From Psychrobacter raelei (GTDB lineage Bacteria; Pseudomonadota; Gammaproteobacteria; Pseudomonadales; Moraxellaceae), in the NCBI RefSeq assembly GCF_022631235.3, contig NZ_CP093310.2:1116001-1180000 (forward strand): a stretch of DNA of 64,000 bases. The letters run 5' to 3'. The notes under the pieces were generated by a model that was not told the DNA's origin, ran no database searches, and was given only the letters and a program-made list of their open reading frames with translations. Numbering within the stretch: position 1 is the first letter of the stretch; each line of letters begins with the position of its first letter. This document shows positions 26,577 through 36,212 of the stretch, piece by piece. A program made the translations under genes and the position numbers.

Positions 26577-27812
26577 TTAGCTTACGGCAAGATATAAGTT
26601 GTCGGCCAGACTCACATCATACACTAAGGGTCTACTAAATCCTTGCTGCTGCGCCTGAGTGGGGCGGACAAAAGGCTTTTGTAGCAGCACACTTGGCACT
26701 TGCGTGTCTTGGGTAACTTGATAAAAACAGCTAACCCCTTGGGTTTGGGACAAATTGGGGTATTTTTTTAATAACTTGGCCACCCACAGGACATGATCGC
26801 TTAGAGGGGCTTTGGCGGTAACCAGCTTATCTGCCAAATGCGCAAAGCTTGCGTGCGAACCTGCGCCTTCACTTTGGGTATCTTCATCAATGGCTAAAGC
26901 AACTTGGCCACCGGTCATGGCCAGATATACCTCGGCTAAAATCTCCGAGTCGAGTAAGGCGCCATGGAAGGTGCGGTCCATCTTACCCACATTCAAGCGG
27001 CGTACCAAGGCATCCAAAGTATTCTTTTGGCCTGGATACTGCTGCTTGGCCAATGCTAAAGAGTCGGTGATTTTTATCTGATCAGCAAAACCCGTCAATC
27101 CTACTCGATCAAATTCCATCGATAAGAAGCTGATATCGAACGAAGCGTTGTGCGCGATTATCTCAGCGCCGAGCATAAACTCATATAACGGCTTGGCGAT
27201 CTGACCAAAGGTAGGTTTGTCTGCCAAAAAAGCTTCACTAATACCATGAACTCGGATAACTTCTTCATCCATACCACGCTCAGGGTTGATATAGACATGC
27301 AGTTTCTCGCCGGTAAATTTGCGATCCACCAGCTCAATGATACCCACCTCAACAATGCGATCACCTTTTAGCGCATCTAGTCCGGTGGTCTCGGTATCCA
27401 TAATCAGCTGGCGACCGCTAAGACCGCGGTTAATAGGCTGCGGTAGTAAGGGCTTAAAATGAGGGTTGGCTCGGCTGGTATCGCCATCAAATGCCACCTC
27501 TGGGGTGTTAGCTTCTAGTGGCTCAGCCATTTGCGGCGCCATAGCATCTTGCGGTGCCGCAGTGTCCCTCAAGTCTTGATCAGGTGTGGCTTGCGGCATA
27601 GGCTCAGCGTCTAATGCCTTATTGTCAAAGTCTGTAGGGTCTTGGGCAGTATAATAGTCATCATACTCAGCAGGCTCTTGGGTGTCAGCTTGCATCTCAT
27701 CGAAGCCTAAGGGGTCGTTAAGCAGCCAGTCGGTTTTAGAATTATCAGGAGTCATAGAGGCAGTATTCTTAATATTTTGAGAGAGCGGTGGGAGAGTGTC
27801 GGCATCAGTCAA
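26577..27812 (-). CDS. dnaQ: DNA polymerase III epsilon subunit (3'-5' proofreading exonuclease)
   Basis: Proofreading subunit of the replicative polymerase. The DEDDh exonuclease domain covers about residues 134-305: Asp139 and Glu141 in MDTETTG, Asp in NASFDISFL, and the His/Asp pair in HGALLDSEIL. It differs from E. coli epsilon (243 residues) by an N-terminal acidic, Pro/Gln/Asp-rich leader of about 130 residues and a longer C-terminal tail of about 100 residues, where polymerase contacts are expected. The frame opens at TTG (27812); an ATG at 27755 would remove 19 residues. Neither has a convincing ribosome-binding site. It follows rnhA by 38 bases on the same strand, a classical pairing. 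Confidence 0.93.
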   Translation of the reverse strand: MTDADTLPPLSQNIKNTASMTPDNSKTDWLLNDPLGFDEMQADTQEPAEYDDYYTAQDPTDFDNKALDAEPMPQATPDQDLRDTAAPQDAMAPQMAEPLEANTPEVAFDGDTSRANPHFKPLLPQPINRGLSGRQLIMDTETTGLDALKGDRIVEVGIIELVDRKFTGEKLHVYINPERGMDEEVIRVHGISEAFLADKPTFGQIAKPLYEFMLGAEIIAHNASFDISFLSMEFDRVGLTGFADQIKITDSLALAKQQYPGQKNTLDALVRRLNVGKMDRTFHGALLDSEILAEVYLAMTGGQVALAIDEDTQSEGAGSHASFAHLADKLVTAKAPLSDHVLWVAKLLKKYPNLSQTQGVSCFYQVTQDTQVPSVLLQKPFVRPTQAQQQGFSRPLVYDVSLADNLYLAVS

Positions 27813-27850
27813 GCCGGTGCTGGGTGTCAGGCTTGGCTTAGGCGTTTGAG

Positions 27851-28327
27851 TTAGTTTTTTTTTAAGTCCTCTGAGGAGGATAAAATACCACGATTGGCCA
27901 GCTCATCCGCCTTTTCGTTGCCTTCATGGCCTGCATGGCCTTTTACCCAGTGCCAGCTGACGTCGCGGCCGCTTTGCAAGCTATCTAAGCGCTGCCACAG
28001 TTCTTGGTTTTTAACCGGTTTATTCGCAGCAGTTTTCCAGCCCTTTTTCTTCCAGCCTTGTATCCATAGAGTAATGCCATTTTTCACATAACTTGAGTCG
28101 GTCCAAATCTCTAATAGCTGATCCTTTGGGCTTTGTTGTAGCGCAACAATAGCACCCATCAGCTCCATCTGGTTATTGGTGGTGTGTTTTTCGCCGCCAA
28201 AATACTCCACTTGCTCTCCGCTGCTGAGCACCAACAATGTACCCCAGCCGCCAGGGCCAGGATTACCCTTACAAGCGCCGTCAGTAAAAGCTATGGTGGT
28301 ATTGGGTTTGGGATGCAAAACAGACAT
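27851..28327 (-). CDS. rnhA: Ribonuclease HI
   Basis: Cleaves the RNA strand of RNA-DNA hybrids. The 158-residue protein has the complete active site: Asp16 in [16 protein letters not shown], the Glu in NQMELMGAI, the Asp in IWTDSSYV and the final Asp in [10 protein letters not shown], plus the handle region around [13 protein letters not shown]. Size is typical (155 in E. coli). It starts a minus-strand run that continues with dnaQ. No terminator separates the two. Confidence 0.97.
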   Translation of the reverse strand: MSVLHPKPNTTIAFTDGACKGNPGPGGWGTLLVLSSGEQVEYFGGEKHTTNNQMELMGAIVALQQSPKDQLLEIWTDSSYVKNGITLWIQGWKKKGWKTAANKPVKNQELWQRLDSLQSGRDVSWHWVKGHAGHEGNEKADELANRGILSSSEDLKKN

Positions 28328-28550
28328 AAAAGCTCACAGCAGATAAGATTGGCAAAAAAGTAGTCAGCGGCCAATAGGAAAATAATCGTATTAGCCAAAA
28401 ATCAGGCAGGCGCTGCCCAAATTGTGCCCTTAGTATAACAAAAATAGCGACGCTATTTGAGCTGGCGTAGTTAATATTTGATAAGCGTACCCAGAAGGGC
28501 TGTAAGTTTGTTAAAATGGCAATCTGCTTAACGGCTTAGACCCTTTTATT

Positions 28551-29162
28551 ATGATTGGAAATACTATTTTGAAATCACTAAATTTATCCAATATAGCTTC
28601 TACCTTACTGCTAACGGGCGCTGCGGTGCTGGCAGGCTGTGACAGTCACGATGCCCCTGAGGGTCAGACCATGGACAGTGCAGAGGATGTAACCTCTGCC
28701 GCCTCTATCAAAAAGCATGCCGAGCTGTTTGCAGGCTGTTATACCGTCAGCCATGAAGAGCCAGCTCAAATTAAAGTCAGCGAGCAAGCGGGTAAGCTGG
28801 TGATGCAAATGAAAGAGCCCAAATCTGCCAATAGAGTATGGGATGATCCAGAGCCGCTTGAGCCAATGCCCTTAAAGCAGGTAGATAAGTATTTTCCTGT
28901 CAAAGCAGAGGACTTAACGGCCATGATAGGTCGTCCGGATAGAGTGCTGGTAATGGCGAATGTCAAGCAGGCCTATGTCAATATTGACCCCTCATTAGAC
29001 AGTCCGTATTTGGGCTATATCTTGCAAGGTCAAAACACCATTTATAAAGTGGATTGTGATGACACACCAGCGCAAGAAATGCAGTCCAATCCGCATAGCA
29101 ATATAGCCGGTATGGAAGAGGTGGGCAATATCACCATTAGGCCAGCGGGTAAGGTTGAGTAG
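28551..29162 (+). CDS. Hypothetical lipoprotein
   Basis: A 203-residue envelope protein of unknown function. The leader ends in lipobox VLAGC followed by Asp-Ser-His; an Asp at +2 would favour inner-membrane retention by the Lol rule as known in E. coli. The mature part is acidic and beta-rich, with two cysteines (in FAGCYTV and VDCDD) that may pair. The ATG at 28551 is listed. An in-frame TTG at 28569 would give a more classical leader beginning Met-Lys-Ser-Leu and has GGA a little upstream. Expression may be joint with the small membrane protein 98 bases downstream. I recognise no domain. Confidence 0.75.
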   Translation: MIGNTILKSLNLSNIASTLLLTGAAVLAGCDSHDAPEGQTMDSAEDVTSAASIKKHAELFAGCYTVSHEEPAQIKVSEQAGKLVMQMKEPKSANRVWDDPEPLEPMPLKQVDKYFPVKAEDLTAMIGRPDRVLVMANVKQAYVNIDPSLDSPYLGYILQGQNTIYKVDCDDTPAQEMQSNPHSNIAGMEEVGNITIRPAGKVE

Positions 29163-29260
29163 CTTGGCCGTTATTTTGTATCTTCGCTATTTTAAATAAT
29201 GATAAGTTAGGTAGGCAAAGCTAAGCCTTATCGAGCCTATGGCATCGGTGGGGCGGCTTC

Positions 29261-29584
29261 ATGAGTAGGAATTCAGCCATGGGTTTTTTAAATTATTTAT
29301 TGATGGGCGCTTTGGCCTATGCTGCCGGCTGGGCAATTAGGCTGTATGTCTTAGAAAAAGGGCCAAGACCTAATCAGCCTTATGGGCTCAAACATCCCAA
29401 AATTAGACTGTATTTAGCGCTGTTTTTTGCCCTGATGCTGCTGATTTCTGTATTACTGGGGCGATTTGTACTGGGTCATGCCAGCCTTGATGTGCCTTTT
29501 GTGGTCGTCAACAGCCTTGTGGCGACTTTTGTGTTCTCTTTTGGCCTAAGCCCTGATCACATTCGTCACGACCTGCCAGAGTAG
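29261..29584 (+). CDS. Small hypothetical membrane protein
   Basis: A protein of up to 107 residues with about three hydrophobic segments (about 8-26, 50-68 and 75-95), a basic loop between the first two (RLYVLEKGPRP...) and a short polar C-terminus. An ATG at 29279 (residue 7) has TAGGAA about 8 bases upstream and is a good alternative start. I recognise no family. It is followed by a strong hairpin at 29646-29676. Orientation and spacing suggest cotranscription with the lipoprotein gene before it. Confidence 0.7.
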   Translation: MSRNSAMGFLNYLLMGALAYAAGWAIRLYVLEKGPRPNQPYGLKHPKIRLYLALFFALMLLISVLLGRFVLGHASLDVPFVVVNSLVATFVFSFGLSPDHIRHDLPE

Positions 29585-29645
29585 AAGATAAGCTGCGGGG
29601 TCATGACAGCCAGCTTAAGCGTTTTTGTTCATATGTTTTACCCAT

Positions 29646-29676
29646 AAAAAATGGCGCTATTATAGCGCCATTTTTT
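29646..29676. terminator. Bidirectional terminator between small membrane protein and oprM
   Basis: Stem ATGGCGCTA/TAGCGCCAT with a 3-base loop, flanked by A-run and T-run. It serves the convergent genes on both sides. Confidence 0.9.
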
Positions 29677-29697
29677 GTCAGTATTATTGGGCAGAAT

Positions 29698-29796
29698 CTA
29701 ATGCGGAGCTAATGCGGAACTAATGCTGAACTAATGCTGAACTAAGGCTGAACTAAGGCTGAACTAAGGCTGAACTAAGGCTGAACTAAGGCTGAA
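29698..29796. repeat. Nine-copy 11-bp minisatellite over the oprM stop codon
   Basis: Nine head-to-tail units. Five are CTAAGGCTGAA (29742-29796), two CTAATGCTGAA, and the two farthest from the gene are CTAATGCGGAA and CTAATGCGGAG. The unit nearest the gene supplies the oprM stop codon (TAG on the minus strand, 29786-29788). The others lie in the 3' untranslated stretch before the terminator. Divergence rises with distance from the gene, suggesting expansion at the gene end. Confidence 0.95.
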
Positions 29797-31546
29797 CCAC
29801 TTTAGAGTCAGCAGGCTCAGTGGTGGTTTCTACCACAGAGATATAAGCATCGGTGTTGTTGTCGTTGTTTATATCCACTGGGGTTGCTTGTTTTTGTTCC
29901 ACAACTTTCACAGGCTTTTGCTGCTCAAGCAGGTAAGCTTCTTGGGCGGTGACAATTCTTGGCCCTTTGCTGGCTTCAACAGCATTGACCGCTTTTTGCT
30001 TATTGGTCTTATTATCAAGGACATTGACCAGGTTTTGATATTTAGGGGTAGGTACTGCCACCGCACCTAAGTTGGCACCGCCACCTAACACTTGATACAG
30101 CTCAATCTGGTTATTTAGACGCTCTTGCTCAAGGTTCAAAATAGACTGCTGAGTGGAGAACAGTGAGCGCTGAGCATCTAGTACCGCTAAGTAGTCATCC
30201 ACTTGCGCCTTAAAGCGGGCTTCAGAGATATCAAATAAACCTTGATAGTTCTCTTGTAAGCGATATTCTGCTTGAGTTCTGGCATCTAATGTCGCTCGAT
30301 CTGCGAGTACATCGTTGACCTCTTTAAACGCCGCCTCTACTGTACTTTCGTAATCGGCAACGGCTTGATCACGCTCAATTTGAGCCACTTCATAGTTGGC
30401 ATCACGCTGACCGGCATCAAATAAAGGCAATCTAATAGAGGGTCCAAACGACCAACTGCCAGCACTGCTCTTAAATAAGTCAGATAAGTCGCTACTTGAG
30501 TAGCCTAAGTTGCCTGTCAAACTAATAGAAGGGTAGTAGGCAGCTCGGGCCACATCAATATTAGCGCCCGCCGCTTTTAGATTGTATTCAGCTTGCAAGA
30601 CATCAGGGCGGTAGCGTAATAAGTCACTTGGCAAGCCTGCGCTTAATACTTGGCTTGAAGTAATCGAAGGAATAGCGGGATCTGGCATCATGTCTTCGCT
30701 AATCTGGGTACCCACCAAGAATTTCAAAGCATTTTTGGCTCTTAATACGCCGCTTTGAGCATTTAGTGCAGCAATACGAGCCGTCTCAGCAGAGGCAGCT
30801 GCTTGCAGCGAAGGCGCTTTTGAGTCAATGCCAGCTGCCAAGCGGGCTTGCGTAATGCGTAGCGACTCTTCTCGAGTCTGCAATGTACTAATGGCAAGCT
30901 CTAGCTGCTTTTGCTGATAGCTTAAATTGACATAGCTTTTGGCAATATTGGCAATCAAGCTGACCTGAGCGGTGTCACGTGCGGCTGTGGTGCTGAGGTA
31001 ATTTTGCAGCGCTTGGTCTTTTAAGCTTGCCACTTTACCCCAAAAATCAAGCTCATAAGCCGCCATACCTAGGCCTACATTAAAGCTGTCACTAGGGTTA
31101 CGGTCTCTAGCATTACTTGCCCCGTATGAGTAATCTCCATTCAAACCTAAGTTAGGCGCATCATTACTGTCAGTAATGCGGTACTGAGCTTGGGCTTTCT
31201 GAATGGCTAGGACAGCTTGCTTAACATCTTTGTTATTATCCAGACCCATTTGGATAAGCGCTTTTAGCTTAGGATCAGAATAAAAGCTCTGCCAACGTAC
31301 AGCCGCTAGGCTTGAAGGCACTTGGTTGTTGCCATAAAGCTCATAGTTTTCGCCCGGATTCAAAGGAATATTGGGGCGGGCTACTGTGGGGCTTGTGTCG
31401 GCCAGTGGAACACTTTGACAGGCGCTGATTGCGACTGTCAAAGCAGATAGACCAAACAAACGGGACCATTTTTTTCGGGTACGCATAACAGAACCACTCA
31501 CGCTTCGACTTTTAGAATCAGGAATTAAGGTTACAGAGGTCGTCAT
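29786..31546 (-). CDS. oprM: RND efflux outer-membrane channel lipoprotein (OprM/AdeK type)
   Basis: Outer-membrane exit duct of the tripartite drug pump. Leader with lipobox AISAC (Cys near 43), then two OEP repeats (about 100-300 and 310-485) with NodT/OprM hallmarks such as NIAKSYVNLSYQQKQLELA and LRYRPDVLQAEYNLKAAGANIDVARAAYYPSISLTG. The start overlaps the acrB stop by 4 bases (ATGA), so translation is coupled; this supports the long 42-residue leader over an internal Met21. A polar tail of about 100 residues after the last OEP helix is unusual for the family (about 470-490 residues) and ends inside the minisatellite. Third gene of the pump operon. Confidence 0.93.
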   Translation of the reverse strand: MTTSVTLIPDSKSRSVSGSVMRTRKKWSRLFGLSALTVAISACQSVPLADTSPTVARPNIPLNPGENYELYGNNQVPSSLAAVRWQSFYSDPKLKALIQMGLDNNKDVKQAVLAIQKAQAQYRITDSNDAPNLGLNGDYSYGASNARDRNPSDSFNVGLGMAAYELDFWGKVASLKDQALQNYLSTTAARDTAQVSLIANIAKSYVNLSYQQKQLELAISTLQTREESLRITQARLAAGIDSKAPSLQAAASAETARIAALNAQSGVLRAKNALKFLVGTQISEDMMPDPAIPSITSSQVLSAGLPSDLLRYRPDVLQAEYNLKAAGANIDVARAAYYPSISLTGNLGYSSSDLSDLFKSSAGSWSFGPSIRLPLFDAGQRDANYEVAQIERDQAVADYESTVEAAFKEVNDVLADRATLDARTQAEYRLQENYQGLFDISEARFKAQVDDYLAVLDAQRSLFSTQQSILNLEQERLNNQIELYQVLGGGANLGAVAVPTPKYQNLVNVLDNKTNKQKAVNAVEASKGPRIVTAQEAYLLEQQKPVKVVEQKQATPVDINNDNNTDAYISVVETTTEPADSKVVQP

Positions 31547-34500
31547 TGAGTGTTGTCTCCAAGATTTGCTGGGGTAGAGGCTGCACTTGTGCCATTAGCT
31601 GAAAGAGCAGGGGTTGTCGCATGCGGCTGAGCAGCAGCGCCACCTGAGCCATCTTTTGGACCCTCAGGCTTATATTTAAATACAGAGCGTACCCACACAT
31701 AGAACATAGGAATAAAGAAGATACCTAATAAAGTTGCGGTAATCACACCACCGACCACACTGGTACCAATGGCGTTTTGGCTACCGGCACCTGGACCTGT
31801 TGCTAAGTATAAAGGAACCACACCAAAACCGAAAGCCAGTGATGTCATGATAATAGGACGCAGACGTTGTCTTGCTGCTGTCATTACCGCCTCACGTAAG
31901 CTGTAGCCTTCCTCTTGGTGCTCTTTAGCAAATTCAATAATCAAGATGGCGTTCTTAGCAGACAGACCTACCACGGTTAATAAACCCACTTGTAGATAGA
32001 TGTCGTTAGCAAACTGTCTAAACCAAGTTAGCACGACTGCACCCAACACCCCAAGCGGAATAACCAGCAGCACTGCAAATGGGATGGACCAGCTTTCGTA
32101 CAAAGCGGCCAAACATAAGAACACCACAAGAATAGACAAGGCATATAACATTGGTGCCTGAGCCCCTGATTTTTTCTCTTCAAGTGACATACCAGTCCAC
32201 TCATAGCCCACACCTGGTGGCAATTGGCTGACCATCTCCTCCATAGCTGCCATGGCTTCACCGGTACTTAAACCTGGTGCAGCGCTGCCTTGGATGTTCA
32301 TAGAAGGAAAGCTGTTGTAGCGCGTTAAGCTAGGTGAGGCATTTTGCCACTCACTGCTTGAGAAGCCGCCCATAGAAATCATATCACCAGTCTTGTTACG
32401 CACATACCACTTGTTAATGTCTTCAGGATTGGTGCGGCTGTCAGCTTCACCTTGAACGAAGACGCGTTTGATACGGCCTCTATCAACGAAGTCGTTGACA
32501 TAAGATGAGCCCCAAGCTGTAGATAGTAAGCTGTTAATGTCGCTCATAGCCAGACCGTAAGCGGCCGCTTGTTCTTGGTCAATATTAACTTTGAGCTGAG
32601 GCGCATCTTCTTGACCATTAGGGCGAACACCAGCGACTTGATCATTTTGTGACGCCATACCCAGCAGTTGGTTACGTGCGGCTAATAAGCCGTCATGACC
32701 CACGTTACCCACATCTTGTAGCATTAAGTCAAAACCACTGGCGTTACCTAGCTCAGTAATGGCAGGGGGAACAATGGCATATACTTGAGCTTCATTTAAT
32801 TGGGTAAAGAAATAGCCCATGGCACGTCCGGCCACAGCTTGGGCACTGTTTTCCTCCCCTTTACGATTCGCCCAGTCGCTTAACCGCACGAAGGCCAGAC
32901 CCATGTTTTGACCTTGACCGGCAAAACTAAAGCCGGCGACTGTAAACACAGAGGCGACGTTGTCTTTTTCTTGACTGTCGTAATAGCCCCTGACTTTATC
33001 CAGTACTTCTTGGGTCTCATCTAACGTTGAGCCTGAGGGCAGCTGTACTAAGGTAATCATAATACCCTGATCTTCTTCGGGTAAAAATGAGCCAGGAATA
33101 CGTAGGAAAACCACAGCCATAAGGCCAATGATCGCCGCATATCCTATTAAGTATAGCCATTTTAGATTGATACTCTTGCCGATAAAGCGCTCATAGGCTT
33201 TACTGGTTTTGTCAAAGCTGCGGTTAAACCAACCAAAGAAACCTTTTTTCTCCTCGCCATGATTTTTTTGACGCTTAAGTAAGGTCACACATAATGCAGG
33301 AGTAAATATTAAGGCCACTAGGGCAGACAGCACCATACTGGTGATTAAAGTGATTGAGAACTGACGATAAATAACACCTGTTGAGCCGCCAAAGAAGGCC
33401 ATAGGTACGAAAACGGCAGATAGAATGAGCGCAATACCAATAACCACTTTACTAATTTCGCGCATGGATTGGAATGTGGCATCTTTGACTGATATCTCAG
33501 GGTTTTCTTCTAAAATACGCTCCACGTTCTCCACAACAACAATCGCGTCATCCACCAGTAGACCGATGGACAGTACCATGGCAAACATGGTCAATACGTT
33601 GATACTAAAGCCTGCGACATACAGCACACCAAAAGTACCTAACAAAACAACAGGTACTGCAAGCGTTGGGATAATAGTCGCACGCCAGTTTTGTAAGAAC
33701 AAGAACATCACCACAAATACCAGAGCAATCGCTTCTAGTAAGGTATGAACCACTTGTTCAATAGACAGCTTAACGAATGGGGTGGTGTCATAAGGTACAA
33801 CGGCAGTTAAGCCTTTAGGGAAGTTGGCTTCAAGCTGCGTCATACGCTCAGCGACAAGCTCACGGGTGGCCAGTGCGTTAGAGCCAGGTGCTAATGAAAT
33901 ACCCAAACCAGCGGCTTCTTTACCATTATATAAGGCATTGACACTGTAGTTTTCACTACCCATCTCGACACGCGCCACATCACCTAAGCGTACTTGTGCG
34001 CCTGTGCCATCGGTTTTCACTAATATGTTTGAGAATTCTTCAGCTGTTTTTAGATAGCTTTGTACACTGACGGTGGCGTTAATGACCTGTTTGTCAGTAT
34101 CGGCTGGGGCTTGACCCAATTGACCGGCAGAGACCTGAGCGTTTTGGGCTCGAATGGCATTGACCACATCTGAGGGTACTAAATTATAGCTACGCAGGCG
34201 AGCAGGATCTAACCAGACACGCATTGCATAAGAGGAGCCAAATAAGTTAATGTCACCCACACCTTCCACACGGCTAAGCTGATCAACCACGTTTGAGGCC
34301 ACATAGTCAGCAATGTCTGATCGATCCATAGAGCCATCTTCAGAGACGAAGGCTTGTACCATTAAGAAGCTGCTAGAGGACTTGTTAACGTTGACCCCTT
34401 GACGCTGTACTGTTTCGGGTAGCGAGCTCATGGCCGCTTGTAGCTTGTTTTGTACCTGTACCTGAGCGGTATCTGGATCGGTACCGTTTTCAAAGGTTAA

Positions 34501-34773
34501 GGTGACTGAGCCTGAACCGGTTGAGGAGGAGCTAGAGGACATATACATCAATCCATCTAGACCTTTCATGCGCTGCTCAATAATCTGCACCACAGAGTCC
34601 TCTACGGTCTGTGCGTTAGCACCTGGATAGGTGGCGCTGACCTTAATGGTTGGCGGTGCAATACGCGGGTATTGCTCAATCGGCAAATTAATGACCGAAA
34701 TAACACCCAATAGCATGACTAAAATTGCAATTACCCATGCAAAAATAGGGCGGTTAATAAAATATCGTGACAT
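31543..34773 (-). CDS. acrB: RND multidrug efflux transporter, inner-membrane pump (AcrB/AdeJ type)
   Basis: Proton-driven trimeric pump that expels drugs, dyes and detergents. The 1076-residue protein has 12 membrane helices and two large periplasmic loops. Proton-relay residues are intact: Asp408-Asp409 in GLLVDDAIVVVENVE and Lys940 in VGLSAKNAILIIE (E. coli AcrB Asp407/408 and Lys940). The N-terminus FINRPIFAWVIAILVMLLG is a typical hydrophobe/amphiphile-efflux RND opening. The C-terminal cytoplasmic tail is Ala/Thr/Gly-rich. It lies 29 bases after acrA and overlaps oprM by 4 bases. The gene order and the lack of an adjacent regulator resemble adeIJK of Acinetobacter and acrAB-oprM of Moraxella. 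Confidence 0.97.
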   Translation of the reverse strand: MSRYFINRPIFAWVIAILVMLLGVISVINLPIEQYPRIAPPTIKVSATYPGANAQTVEDSVVQIIEQRMKGLDGLMYMSSSSSSTGSGSVTLTFENGTDPDTAQVQVQNKLQAAMSSLPETVQRQGVNVNKSSSSFLMVQAFVSEDGSMDRSDIADYVASNVVDQLSRVEGVGDINLFGSSYAMRVWLDPARLRSYNLVPSDVVNAIRAQNAQVSAGQLGQAPADTDKQVINATVSVQSYLKTAEEFSNILVKTDGTGAQVRLGDVARVEMGSENYSVNALYNGKEAAGLGISLAPGSNALATRELVAERMTQLEANFPKGLTAVVPYDTTPFVKLSIEQVVHTLLEAIALVFVVMFLFLQNWRATIIPTLAVPVVLLGTFGVLYVAGFSINVLTMFAMVLSIGLLVDDAIVVVENVERILEENPEISVKDATFQSMREISKVVIGIALILSAVFVPMAFFGGSTGVIYRQFSITLITSMVLSALVALIFTPALCVTLLKRQKNHGEEKKGFFGWFNRSFDKTSKAYERFIGKSINLKWLYLIGYAAIIGLMAVVFLRIPGSFLPEEDQGIMITLVQLPSGSTLDETQEVLDKVRGYYDSQEKDNVASVFTVAGFSFAGQGQNMGLAFVRLSDWANRKGEENSAQAVAGRAMGYFFTQLNEAQVYAIVPPAITELGNASGFDLMLQDVGNVGHDGLLAARNQLLGMASQNDQVAGVRPNGQEDAPQLKVNIDQEQAAAYGLAMSDINSLLSTAWGSSYVNDFVDRGRIKRVFVQGEADSRTNPEDINKWYVRNKTGDMISMGGFSSSEWQNASPSLTRYNSFPSMNIQGSAAPGLSTGEAMAAMEEMVSQLPPGVGYEWTGMSLEEKKSGAQAPMLYALSILVVFLCLAALYESWSIPFAVLLVIPLGVLGAVVLTWFRQFANDIYLQVGLLTVVGLSAKNAILIIEFAKEHQEEGYSLREAVMTAARQRLRPIIMTSLAFGFGVVPLYLATGPGAGSQNAIGTSVVGGVITATLLGIFFIPMFYVWVRSVFKYKPEGPKDGSGGAAAQPHATTPALSANGTSAASTPANLGDNTQ

Positions 34774-34802
34774 GATTTCTTCCTAGTCTGCCTATTTTTG
34801 AG

Positions 34803-36212
34803 TTATTTTGCAGCGTCATCTTCAGGCGACTTTTGCGCTTGAGGGGCTACAGGGCCTTTTGGCATTTCAGATTTGGCGGCGGGGGCTTGCCCTTGGTTAG
34901 GTGCGCCACCTGCTTGAGGGGCTGCGCCGCCTTCGCTAGAGGTCGGTACATAAGGCTTACTGACCACCTCTTGTTCAGGCTTAACTTTGGCGCCACCAAT
35001 GGCCACCACATTATCCCCTGATTGCAGGCCGTCAGTCACAATCCACTGGCCTTGATAAGTGCCTTCGATAGTGACATTACGAACCTGAATCTTATTGTTT
35101 TTATCAACAATATACACCTGGGTTTCACCCTTTGGCGTACGCATAATAGCGCTTTGTGGCAATAACACCGCGTTATTAATCAAGCCTTGAATTAATCGGG
35201 CTTTTACATACATACCTGGCAGCAGCATGTAGTTATCATTTTTGAAAATAGCACGCAGGGTGACCGCCCCGGTATCTTGCTCAACCTTGGCTTCAGCCAG
35301 TGACAATTGACCACGCACCGGATACGTCGATCCATCTTCAAATACCAACTCAACGGTGCTGGTACCAGCTTGTATTGAGCCTTTAGCTTGCTGTTGTTTT
35401 AGCTTTAATAGCTCGCTAGAGGACTGGCTGATATCAACATAAATCGGATCGATTTTTGAGACAGTAACCAAAGGATTGGCTTGGTTGGCGTTTACCAAGG
35501 CACCAGCGGTGACGCTTGAGCGCTCAGTGACGCCTGAAATGGGCGAGCGTACAATGGTACGGCTGATATCTAATTGACTGCCCGATAACTGAGCCTGCGC
35601 TGTGGCTACCGCAGCTTGTGAGCTTGCGATATTGGCTTGGGCTTGTTGTGCCGCCGCCTGAGCACTATTTAGACCTGCTTGTGCTGTTTTTAGCTGAGTC
35701 ATGGCTTGCTCGTACTGCTGCTCTGAAATAGCTTGCTGAGCAACCAAGGGTTTAAGGCGACGCACATCAGCTTGAGCTTGTTCTAACAATGCTTTTTGTG
35801 ACTCAATATTGGCCAAAGCATTGTTATAGCTTGCTTTAGCAGTCTCTACATTGGCCTGAGCCTGTTGTACAGCGGCTTGATTGGCGCCGGCGCTAGATTG
35901 GTAGTTTTCTGGGCTGATTCTATATAGAGGCTGACCCTTTTGGACCATGCGGCCTTGCGGAAATAAGATTTCATCCACCACCCCAGTAACTTGAGGGCGG
36001 ATATCGGCAACCTCATAAGCCGCTGTACGACCCGAGAATTCTTGAACTAAAGGAACTGTTTGGAATTGTACAGGAATGACATTGACCACAGCGGGCGGCA
36101 TTTGCTGCTGAGAAGCGGCAGCATCTGCAGCCTCATCTTTTTTGTCGCAACCGGCAATAAATAAACCAGATACAGCTAAGCTAATAGCAATGAAAAGGTG
36201 CGAGTGTTTCAT
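34803..36212 (-). CDS. acrA: RND efflux periplasmic adaptor lipoprotein (AcrA/AdeI type)
   Basis: Membrane-fusion protein linking AcrB to OprM. I place the start at the ATG at 36212, which gives leader MKHSHLFIAISLAVSGLFIAGC with a clean lipobox and AAGG about 9 bases upstream; an upstream in-frame ATG at 36248 would add 12 unlikely residues. Order: beta-barrel/lipoyl halves (VDEILFPQGRMVQKGQPLYRI), a long Ala/Gln-rich alpha-helical hairpin (about 105-220) and the C-terminal barrel with RSPISGVTERSSV and LLPQSAIMRTPKG. The Pro/Gln/Ala-rich tail after residue 430 is probably disordered. First gene of the acrA-acrB-oprM operon. Confidence 0.95.
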   Translation of the reverse strand: MKHSHLFIAISLAVSGLFIAGCDKKDEAADAAASQQQMPPAVVNVIPVQFQTVPLVQEFSGRTAAYEVADIRPQVTGVVDEILFPQGRMVQKGQPLYRISPENYQSSAGANQAAVQQAQANVETAKASYNNALANIESQKALLEQAQADVRRLKPLVAQQAISEQQYEQAMTQLKTAQAGLNSAQAAAQQAQANIASSQAAVATAQAQLSGSQLDISRTIVRSPISGVTERSSVTAGALVNANQANPLVTVSKIDPIYVDISQSSSELLKLKQQQAKGSIQAGTSTVELVFEDGSTYPVRGQLSLAEAKVEQDTGAVTLRAIFKNDNYMLLPGMYVKARLIQGLINNAVLLPQSAIMRTPKGETQVYIVDKNNKIQVRNVTIEGTYQGQWIVTDGLQSGDNVVAIGGAKVKPEQEVVSKPYVPTSSEGGAAPQAGGAPNQGQAPAAKSEMPKGPVAPQAQKSPEDDAAK

